A stretch of DNA of 11,655 bases from Anaerolineae bacterium (GTDB lineage: Bacteria; Chloroflexota; Anaerolineae; JAAYZQ01), in the NCBI GenBank assembly GCA_016926595.1, contig JAFGOG010000348.1, positions 1-11,655 of the forward strand. The letters are read 5' to 3'. The notes beneath the pieces were generated by a model. The model ran no database searches, was not told the origin of the DNA, and saw only the letters and a program-made list of their open reading frames with translations. Within the stretch, counting starts at the first letter, position 1; every line of letters starts with the position of its first letter. The position numbers were made by a program, and so were the translations under genes. Below are positions 1 to 6,310 of the stretch, one piece after another.

Positions 1-17
1 ATTTCGTCATTTGTCAT
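1..17 (-). CDS. Possible first codons of a transposase (cut by window edge)
   Basis: Minus-strand ATG at 15-17 opens a frame that begins Met-Thr-Asn-Asp-Glu and leaves the window. It is preceded at 7 nt by AAGGGGTG, a good Shine-Dalgarno match. Too little sequence is present to identify the product. A transposase is inferred only from its place just inside the probable insertion-element end. Confidence 0.35.
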
Positions 18-77
18 GTTGTCACCCCTTACACGGTGTTGCAAGTTTACATCCGTTTATCGAAGGTGACAAATGAC
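6..77. repeat. 11-bp inverted repeat pair at the left edge
   Basis: GTCATTTGTCA at 6-16 is the exact reverse complement of TGACAAATGAC at 67-77. The arms are 50 bases apart, too far for a simple hairpin terminator. They are better explained as repeated transposase-binding sites at an element end or as an operator for the gene that starts at 17 on the minus strand. Confidence 0.75.
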
Positions 78-1657
78 ACCATATAGGCTTCTTGAAGGGG
101 CAGCCGTTCTCCCGGCGTGTCGAGTGGCCCAAGGGGGAGGGTGGCCTGCATAGGGTCGGCACGTTCCTCGGCCGCCTTGTAGAGAAGCTTGCTCTCCAGC
201 AGGTCGGCCAAAAAGTCGTCCAGCGGATTCTCAAAGCGCACGGTCTGCAAGCGGATGCGGCGAGGGAAGTAGCGGCGCTCGTCCTCACCAAAGACGACGT
301 AGCGTTCGCCGCCAGAGTCTATCTGTCCGAAATGGCGCACGACGTCCGGTGTGGTAAGGACGGTGCACGGCGGCAGGTTCGGCAAATCAGCCAGCCTTGC
401 TACACGCCAGTTGTGGGCGTGCGTGGCCAGTCCCAGGGCGGTATAGACCGGGTTCTTGGGTGCCGGCAGCAAGTTGAGTTGACTGGTCACTTCAGACAGA
501 TCTTTGCCATAGGGGGTAGCGGTGAGTAGCAGGATTTGGGCTCCCTTCTCACGCACCGCCTGCTGGATGCGCTGATTGCTCAGACGCAAATCGCCGCCGT
601 TGGCTTCCTCGTTGCGCAGCCGATGCGACTCGTCAAGGATGATGAGCGTGTTCTCGCTCACCTGACGCAGCTCGTGCTCCAGCACGGCAAGGTTGGAATC
701 CCGTTTCCTGTCTTGGTGTTGAAGGGTGTGATACGAGAACTCAACACTGGCCACGCGCGCAGCCCGCAGGGTGCGACGCCACACCTCACGCAAGCCGGCT
801 GGGCAGACGACGATGGCGTTATCGATCTCGCCCTGCATGCGCAGATACGCGGCCACATGTCCGGCGATGACCGTCTTGCCCAGGCCGGTGGATGCCACCA
901 GAAAAGCGGCCTCGTGCGCCAGCAAGGCGCTCAACACGCTGGACGTCACACCCTCCTGATATCTGGCCAAGGGCAGGAGTTGCGGCGGGGCCTCCTGCTC
1001 TGGCAGGCCGTACAGCTCCAACAAGGCGCGGGCATAGATGGTGTACGGGTCGTAGGCCTGAAGCCATTGGCGCAACGCTTCGATGAGGTCGGCCGTGATG
1101 GATTGCGCCTGCCGAAAGTACTCGTCAAAGCGGTGTACAAAGTAAACGACGTCTTCCTGTTCGGTAAGAACAACGCCCGCCTCGCGGCTGCGGCACAGCC
1201 CGTGATAAGAAAAGTTGGCCGACGTGACGACGGCGCGTTCCTCGTCGGCGATGTAGAGCTTGGCGTGGTGGTAGAGATAGCGCGCCTCCAGCCAGGGCAT
1301 TTTGTCGGACAGGGCTGCCCCAACCGAGACCATGAGCCAACCTTGTTCCAGCGCGTCGAGCATCTGCTGCATGGCGCGCGTGCGCTTTTCCTGTGGCCCA
1401 CAGGAGAGCTCGTGACGAAACTCCTCCAACACCTGCCGGACGTTGTCTTCTCCGCCTTCTTGCCGTCCCACGAGCAGGCGGATGCGCTTATCTCTCAAGG
1501 CATCCTGAAGCGCCTGAAAACCGGAGCCTTCAAAGTAGGCGGTGGCAATGCGTATCTCCAGAGCCGCAGCGAGGGAGGCGTGGATACAACGCAGTGCAGC
1601 GCCATTGCCGTCAAAGAAACGGCGCTCAATGTCGGGGGGAAGATGATCCAGGGTCAT
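47..1657 (-). CDS. PLD-domain plus SNF2-like helicase, BREX BrxH-type, probably truncated
   Basis: This is a 536-residue two-domain protein. Residues about 36-165 form a phospholipase D-like domain with one HKD motif (H131-A-K133, D138) and the following TSANFS at 145-150; such domains act as nucleases or phosphodiesterases. Residues about 230-400 form the first RecA lobe of an SF2/SNF2 helicase: Walker A STGLGKT (256-262), DEAH-like box DESH (342-345) and motif III LLTATP (377-382). The second lobe (Helicase_C, motifs V and VI) is absent. The frame instead runs into the repeat sequence at the left edge and ends with about 11 foreign residues. In type 3 BREX a helicase (BrxHII) is a core gene, so this copy is probably broken. 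The ATG at 1655-1657 was chosen because the domain begins right after it and the upstream in-frame ATG at 1789 lies inside the preceding gene. No strong ribosome site is seen; a GTG at 1664-1666 is an alternative. The gap to the upstream stop is 25 nt. Confidence 0.85.
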   Translation of the reverse strand: MTLDHLPPDIERRFFDGNGAALRCIHASLAAALEIRIATAYFEGSGFQALQDALRDKRIRLLVGRQEGGEDNVRQVLEEFRHELSCGPQEKRTRAMQQMLDALEQGWLMVSVGAALSDKMPWLEARYLYHHAKLYIADEERAVVTSANFSYHGLCRSREAGVVLTEQEDVVYFVHRFDEYFRQAQSITADLIEALRQWLQAYDPYTIYARALLELYGLPEQEAPPQLLPLARYQEGVTSSVLSALLAHEAAFLVASTGLGKTVIAGHVAAYLRMQGEIDNAIVVCPAGLREVWRRTLRAARVASVEFSYHTLQHQDRKRDSNLAVLEHELRQVSENTLIILDESHRLRNEEANGGDLRLSNQRIQQAVREKGAQILLLTATPYGKDLSEVTSQLNLLPAPKNPVYTALGLATHAHNWRVARLADLPNLPPCTVLTTPDVVRHFGQIDSGGERYVVFGEDERRYFPRRIRLQTVRFENPLDDFLADLLESKLLYKAAEERADPMQATLPLGPLDTPGERLPLQEAYMVSFVTFDKRM

Positions 1658-1682
1658 GGATGTCACGGCAGTTACCAGGGTG

Positions 1683-2432
1683 TCACCAGGCTTCTTTTTC
1701 TTCCAGGTTGGGCAGCAATCTAACCATATCCCAGCCATCCCCCTGCCGGTGCAGGGCAAAAGCGGAGTGCTGACGAAGATCCTCCACACCTACGGTCAGG
1801 CGAAAAGGAAAAAGCTCTGGCAGGCGCAGTAGGTCGGCAAAGGGCAACTCTTCCGCGGGGTGGGCGTGGAGGGTGCAGGCTAGAAGCCAGAGTTGAAGCG
1901 CCTGGTGGTCGGTGGCCAGGGCCTGGATCTGTGGCGCGTAGGCGTAGCGTTGCTCCGAGGGGGTCATAAGCTCCCAGTTGCGCAGGGAAAACAGCACCCG
2001 CTCGACCGCTTTGGCCAGCGAACCCAGTTCCCCGCGTTCGGCGATCAAGCGCTCCTTCACCATGGCCGGCGTGATAGTCTGCTCGCGCCGGCCAAGCTGC
2101 CCGACGGCCGCCGCCACCTCACGGAAGAAAGGATAGGCCAGCAAGGTGAGCCCGTAGTGCAGCCACAGGCGATCCTGCACGACAGGCGTGGACCGGAAAA
2201 AGAGCGACGCTTCCCGGTGCAATCCTGGAGCCAGGTCGGCGCTCTTGCCCCAGATATTGATGAGGATGTCTATCGCCTTGCGTCGGTTGACGGCGCTCTT
2301 GATGTCCTGCTCGACAACTGGTTCCAGGCGGGCGCGGACCTCGGCCAGGTCGTCGGTCTCGGCGCAGAAGGCAGCCGCCGCATCGAGCCAGGCGCGATAG
2401 ATGTTGCGATTGAAACCGATGTCCTTGTCCAT
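1683..2432 (-). CDS. BrxA-position small BREX protein, 249 aa
   Basis: This is a soluble, mainly helical protein with no membrane segment or signal peptide. Notable stretches are the N-terminal FNRNIYRAWLDAAAAF, the charged NRRKAIDILINIWGK around residue 50, LHYGLTLLAYPFFREV around residue 100 and AVERVLFSLRNWELM around residue 150, which could be a winged-helix-like segment. Its size and its place directly after pglZ match brxA (DUF1819), the last gene of the type 3 BREX order; BrxA proteins are small DNA-binding proteins. I recognise the context better than the sequence, so the family name is an inference. The ATG at 2430-2432 lies two bases after the pglZ stop codon (TGA at 2435-2437), which implies translational coupling. 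A TTG at 2436-2438 overlapping that stop is a possible alternative start that adds two residues. Confidence 0.8.
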   Translation of the reverse strand: MDKDIGFNRNIYRAWLDAAAAFCAETDDLAEVRARLEPVVEQDIKSAVNRRKAIDILINIWGKSADLAPGLHREASLFFRSTPVVQDRLWLHYGLTLLAYPFFREVAAAVGQLGRREQTITPAMVKERLIAERGELGSLAKAVERVLFSLRNWELMTPSEQRYAYAPQIQALATDHQALQLWLLACTLHAHPAEELPFADLLRLPELFPFRLTVGVEDLRQHSAFALHRQGDGWDMVRLLPNLEEKEAW

Positions 2433-2434
2433 AC

Positions 2435-4411
2435 TCAAGCCAGCGTGATGGTCACCAGAGGGACCACTACCTCGTCCAAGATGGGGCCCCCGTGGGTGAC
2501 GACGATCTCGTCAACCAGGGCAAAGGCCCGCCGTCCCTGGGGCATCAGCACCCACACATCCTCCGACAGCAGGCCATCCCCACTCCAGAGGATCGTCTGG
2601 GCAAATGCGTTCTGCACGTTGGCGGCGGCCTGCCGGTCGTTGTAAATGCGGGCGCGCTTGCCTCGGGTCTGCACAGTGAGTCCCTCCGATGGCTGGCCCA
2701 TGCCCTGGGCCTCGACGTGGCCGTGATCGCTGGTGACGTACACAGAAAAACCACGTGCCAGCAGGCCATCAATCATCTCTTCCAGTTTTTTACCGTATCC
2801 TTCCAGCCAGAGGCGCAGAGAAGCCTGGAAATCGGCAGCGCCCAGGCTGGTGTTGTGTACCATATCATCGATTTTGCCGTCTGTCAAGCAAATGGCCCGG
2901 AGGCGGATGCTCTCCAGTTCCGCCGGAGGCTCGGCGCCGTCGAAGGCGATGTGGACGCAGGCACATGCCTCGGCAGGAAGCCCCTGCTGCCCCCAGAAGG
3001 TGGACCACAGCCGAGATTCATTACGACTGGTCGGCCACGGGGGAAGGTCGGCCGGGCGTAGGCCGCCGACCAGGGCATGACGCGAAACCTCAGTGATGGT
3101 GGGGATCTGGGCCAGCAGGAGTCCTTCCTGGAGGCGCCAGCCGGGATGGCGGGCGCGCCACACCGGGCCGATCAGGGTCCAATCCTCCAGGGACAGGCCG
3201 TCGAGGATGAGCAAGGCGATGCGGTCGGCCTGGCCCTGGCGCTGGAGGTAGGCGAGGTAGTGGGGCACGTGGTGCAGATGGTGCGGCGCAGGCAGCCGCT
3301 GCCCGCCGAGGGGTGCATAGCGCTGCCGGAGCCAATCGAGGAACGCTGCATCCAGTTTGCCTTCGATGCGCCGGCAGGCTGTTTGCCGGGTTTCATCCAG
3401 GTCGAGGTCCGGGGCATGGCGCAGGCTGTTCAGCTCGGCCCAGTCGCGGGCAACGCTTTGCCATGCTTCCCAGCGCGCTTCCGACAGGTCGGTTTCCAGG
3501 TGCCCGGCCAGGATCTCCAGCAGTTCGGCCAGGCGCCGGGGGCGCCGATTCTCGTCCGGCTCCAGGAGGGCGGGCCGCGCCCAGCGGGGCAGGCACCGGG
3601 GATTTTCCACGGCGAGGGGCTCCAGGGTGCCGCTGCGTACCAGGCCGGGCACAGTATCTTGCAGGTCACCGTCCCTTTCGAAGGGCAAGAGATAGCGGAC
3701 AGGCGCTTCGCTCAGGAGTTGGCCGGTCTGTTGTTGCACGTAGGCCAGCCACTGGTCAGACACAAAACGGGTGAAGGCCTCGCGATCGGTCAACATTTCT
3801 TCCAGCGGCCAGGCGGTGTAGGCGGCGCTGGATTGAAGGCATTCCAGCAGGTGAGCAGCCAAGGCAGAGGGCATGGGATCGGCCTGCCGGTGGGTGCTGT
3901 CGAGCCAGGCGATCAGGCGGGCTGGTTGCTGGAATGCATCGAGGTCGGCGGCAAAGGCGTAGCGCAGGATGTGGGCGACGGTGGCCCGCTGGCCCAGCCG
4001 GCGTGGCGGAGATGGTGATTGGGCCAGCCGCCAGCGCTGCGCCGGCGACAGGGCGCGCACCACAGGGTAGGCCAGGTTGGGGAAAAAGGTATGCAGGGCC
4101 AGGGTGACGTGCTGGCCCTGCTGCCACAGGTCGTAGGGCAGCCCTTCCAACGGGCCGGTGGTAACGACGATCAGGGGGCGGTCCGTGCGGAACGGGCGGG
4201 CTGCCTCGACCCGGTGGCGGAGGTGGACCGGGTCGGGCTCGTTTACTAGGCGAAAGCCGCGCTCCGACAGCGCCGCCAACACCTGCTCGTCGGCCAGGAC
4301 GCCATCGGGGTCACTGACGACCGTCAGCAGGTAAGCATCCGCTGGAAAAAGGTCCAGAATATGCTCGATCATCTGCCTGGAGGCACAAAGCACATTATCG
4401 ACAAAGCACAT
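2435..4411 (-). CDS. pglZ: PglZ family protein (BREX alkaline-phosphatase superfamily)
   Basis: This 658-residue cytoplasmic protein is the hallmark gene of BREX systems. The C-terminal half has the alkaline-phosphatase-superfamily layout: a metal-binding strand LLILDGL (400-406, D404), a candidate nucleophile region PTITEVSR (437-444), the second metal site VTSDHGHVE (559-567, with D562, H563 and H565), and the C-terminal HGGPILDEVVVP (640-651) that closes PglZ proteins. The N-terminal 380 residues are helical and specific to the BREX family. The biochemical role of PglZ in exclusion is poorly defined, though it is needed for BREX defence and methylation in systems that have been studied. 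The ATG at 4409-4411 has AAAAGG directly against it, which is too close for a normal ribosome site. ATG at 4370-4372 (residue 14) is a plausible alternative start. The gene follows the secreted-peptidase gene by 26 nt and is joined to the next gene at its 3' end. Confidence 0.93.
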   Translation of the reverse strand: MCFVDNVLCASRQMIEHILDLFPADAYLLTVVSDPDGVLADEQVLAALSERGFRLVNEPDPVHLRHRVEAARPFRTDRPLIVVTTGPLEGLPYDLWQQGQHVTLALHTFFPNLAYPVVRALSPAQRWRLAQSPSPPRRLGQRATVAHILRYAFAADLDAFQQPARLIAWLDSTHRQADPMPSALAAHLLECLQSSAAYTAWPLEEMLTDREAFTRFVSDQWLAYVQQQTGQLLSEAPVRYLLPFERDGDLQDTVPGLVRSGTLEPLAVENPRCLPRWARPALLEPDENRRPRRLAELLEILAGHLETDLSEARWEAWQSVARDWAELNSLRHAPDLDLDETRQTACRRIEGKLDAAFLDWLRQRYAPLGGQRLPAPHHLHHVPHYLAYLQRQGQADRIALLILDGLSLEDWTLIGPVWRARHPGWRLQEGLLLAQIPTITEVSRHALVGGLRPADLPPWPTSRNESRLWSTFWGQQGLPAEACACVHIAFDGAEPPAELESIRLRAICLTDGKIDDMVHNTSLGAADFQASLRLWLEGYGKKLEEMIDGLLARGFSVYVTSDHGHVEAQGMGQPSEGLTVQTRGKRARIYNDRQAAANVQNAFAQTILWSGDGLLSEDVWVLMPQGRRAFALVDEIVVTHGGPILDEVVVPLVTITLA

Positions 4412-4437
4412 CCTTTTGGGTCCGATGCGTGAAAAGG

Positions 4438-6270
4438 CTATTTTGAAAACATCAGCGGAAGATAGATTCGGATCTCTCCCTCACTTTCGGCGCCCTCGTA
4501 GGTGCCAATGTTCTCGGGCTCGTCATTTACTTCGTCGGGTGGTGTATCTGGAGCTTCAAGCGTGTTGGCTAACACTGCTGCATGAGGGTTGCGTACGGTG
4601 ATGAGATAGTTGTTGTTGCCAGAATACGGATCGTAAAAGACCGTGTCAAAGTTGTAGAAAACCCAGCGCCCTTTGGCGCTGCTGGGACTGGTTGTGTTGC
4701 GATCATAGTTGTTGCTACAGCACGATCCTAACCATTTCCCAAAAGGATCGTACGTGATGATCTTGTGCGACGAGCCATCCTCACGGTAGCCGACCGCCAC
4801 GATAATGTGGCCAGCCTCTGTCATGATGCCGCCTGATGTACGCACGATCACGGGGCGCCCTGCGTTCACTTCTTGCTTGATCAGATTCCAGGCATTGCTG
4901 GTCGAGAGGTAGAGGTAGTCGGACGTTGCGCCTTGACGGCGCAGTTCATTCACCATCTTGTACACGTACGGAACTCCGTTGAGCAACGTATGAGGATACA
5001 TTTCGTTGGCCTTGGCCGCCATCGTGTTATAGTCTGAGCCAATGATCGAATTCATCGCCAGTGCCATCGCCATGCTGGTTGCGCCGCATTTCACATCGCC
5101 ATTACTGAGGGAACGTTGATTCAAGTATGCCCTCTTGTTCGCCGGCACCCAGTTTTCGTCCACGCCTGGATCAGCAGACTCGACAAAGCTCACATAGTGA
5201 TATCCACCCGGATCGACGGCTTCGTTTCCTGCATAGTCGAACACGTGGATGGTAAAGATGATCCGTTGGGAATGCAAGCCGGCCGGCGTGCCCCAGCTAT
5301 AGCCATACGGAGCGGTGGAATCACTCCCCACCTTGTGCCAGGAGCCGTCGTACTTGATCCAGAAGTCTACGCGGGCCACGCCGCTTCCGCCCGTATTGTC
5401 CCAGGCTTCGGCTGTAAAGCTGACGGTGCCCGGGCCGATCGAAACACCGTCAGCCGGAGAGACCACCCGGCCGCCTGGGGGCGTCGTGTCCGGCCCGCCG
5501 CAATTCGATTGGCTGTACAGAATGAACGACGAGATGGCATCGTTCATCGGCGAGCCATCGCTAAAGGTATTATCGGTCAGGTTACTGTCACTTCCATTCA
5601 AGCATCGGCTTGGCCCTCCCTGGTTGACGTCTCGATATACACGAATAGACCAACCTGAGCGGAGAAGGATGGATGAGACCAGGTCGTTGCAGGAAGAAGC
5701 AATGTTGGCCGTCATGGACGTATGCGAATAACACCAGCTTCCACTATAGTTCGCATCATTGTAGACCTCGAGAGGGTAGGCTGGCGTCGGCGATCCGCCA
5801 CACCATGATTGGTTGTAGAGGGTGAAGGACGAAATGGTATTATCCATGGCTGAGTTGTCTGAATAAGTATTATTATCTAGGTTCTCGTCACTGCGATTAA
5901 AGCAGATACTTGAGCCGCTCTGGTTCTGATCCCGAAAGAGCTTGACGGACCATCCGGCTGCGAGGTAAACGGACGATGTCTTGTCGGCGCAGTCGGCATG
6001 AATGTTCGCAGACATGGGACTGTCCGAGTAGCACCACCATCCGGCCCAGTTTGGATCGTTATATACCTCAAACTTGTGGGTTTGAAGAGGGGCCTTACTA
6101 CTGTTGGGTTGGCCCGCGCAAGTATCGCACACGGCATGTTCGCCACTTATATTCGTCGTGCTCGGCGGAGTGGACACCGGGTTTTGTGACAGCGAGGGAA
6201 CCACTGCCAGTACGAGGATCACCAGGGTTACGATGGACACGAGATGGGGCCTGATTGCCTTGGAATGCAT
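4438..6270 (-). CDS. Secreted protein: two crystallin-like repeats, Ig-like module, C39-like cysteine peptidase
   Basis: This is a 610-residue exported protein. Residues 1-28 are a signal peptide (basic start, hydrophobic VSIVTLVILVLAVV, likely cleavage after SLS). Two homologous modules follow at about 67-158 and 167-258, each starting EVYND and ending in a Cys-Gly-Gly. They resemble beta/gamma-crystallin or I36 inhibitor folds. Their cysteines (C80, C94, C123, C157 and C180, C194, C223, C257) repeat at an exact offset of 100, so they are probably disulphide-bonded. An Ig-like module lies at about 263-360. The C-terminal domain (about 380-550) fits a Peptidase_C39-like fold, with C395 in KCGATSM, H488 in AGHIIVAVGY and D508 in TYDPFG as the likely catalytic triad. 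The tail EIRIYLPLMFSK resembles Chloroflexota secreted-protein endings. AAAGGAG lies 7 nt before the ATG at 6268-6270, which fixes the start. Nothing in the protein suggests a BREX role; it sits between pglX and pglZ and looks like an inserted cargo gene. Confidence 0.9.
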   Translation of the reverse strand: MHSKAIRPHLVSIVTLVILVLAVVPSLSQNPVSTPPSTTNISGEHAVCDTCAGQPNSSKAPLQTHKFEVYNDPNWAGWWCYSDSPMSANIHADCADKTSSVYLAAGWSVKLFRDQNQSGSSICFNRSDENLDNNTYSDNSAMDNTISSFTLYNQSWCGGSPTPAYPLEVYNDANYSGSWCYSHTSMTANIASSCNDLVSSILLRSGWSIRVYRDVNQGGPSRCLNGSDSNLTDNTFSDGSPMNDAISSFILYSQSNCGGPDTTPPGGRVVSPADGVSIGPGTVSFTAEAWDNTGGSGVARVDFWIKYDGSWHKVGSDSTAPYGYSWGTPAGLHSQRIIFTIHVFDYAGNEAVDPGGYHYVSFVESADPGVDENWVPANKRAYLNQRSLSNGDVKCGATSMAMALAMNSIIGSDYNTMAAKANEMYPHTLLNGVPYVYKMVNELRRQGATSDYLYLSTSNAWNLIKQEVNAGRPVIVRTSGGIMTEAGHIIVAVGYREDGSSHKIITYDPFGKWLGSCCSNNYDRNTTSPSSAKGRWVFYNFDTVFYDPYSGNNNYLITVRNPHAAVLANTLEAPDTPPDEVNDEPENIGTYEGAESEGEIRIYLPLMFSK

Positions 6271-6277
6271 GGGATTG

Positions 6278-6284
6278 CTCCTTT
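6278..6284 (-). promoter_or_regulatory. Strong Shine-Dalgarno of the secreted-peptidase gene
   Basis: AAAGGAG on the minus strand, 7 nt before ATG at 6268-6270. It decides the start against the longer in-frame ATG at 6309, which would place 13 charged and polar residues ahead of the signal peptide. It is the best ribosome site in the window, so this gene may be translated more strongly than its neighbours. Confidence 0.8.
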
Positions 6285-6310
6285 CTTGTGGTGAGTGTGT
6301 GCACTGCATA

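Larger units (their letters stand above)
1..79 (-). mobile_element. Probable end of an insertion element that interrupts the helicase gene
   Basis: An 11-bp perfect inverted repeat, GTCATTTGTCA at 6-16 and TGACAAATGAC at 67-77, frames this segment, with a second short pair (GTCACC at 21-26, GGTGAC at 65-70). On the minus strand the outer copy reads GGTGTCATTTGTCACC, and the helicase frame runs straight into it and stops 18 bases further on. Downstream comes a purine-rich AAGGGGTG followed at 7 nt by ATG (15-17), the expected layout of a transposase start just inside an insertion-sequence end. The inner repeat overlaps that start codon, so it could also act as an operator. The outer boundary is placed near 75-80, because helicase-like protein sequence ends there. 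The family cannot be named from this fragment, and the other end and any target duplication lie outside the window. Confidence 0.55.

Noticed and set aside
536..1723. A 395-codon plus-strand open frame opposite the helicase
   Set aside because: It is the mirror of a domain-supported gene in GC-rich DNA. Its translation is rich in His, Gln, Gly and Arg, shows no motif and lacks a ribosome site.
3077..4018. A 313-codon plus-strand open frame opposite pglZ
   Set aside because: It is an antisense shadow of the PglZ coding region with Gly/Gln/Ala-rich low-information sequence. The minus-strand frame carries all the catalytic motifs.
4412..4437. CCTTTT ... AAAAGG inverted repeat filling the gap before pglZ
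   Set aside because: A 6-bp, AT-rich stem with a 14-nt loop is too weak for a terminator. Masking of the AAAAGG next to the pglZ start is conceivable but cannot be supported by sequence alone.
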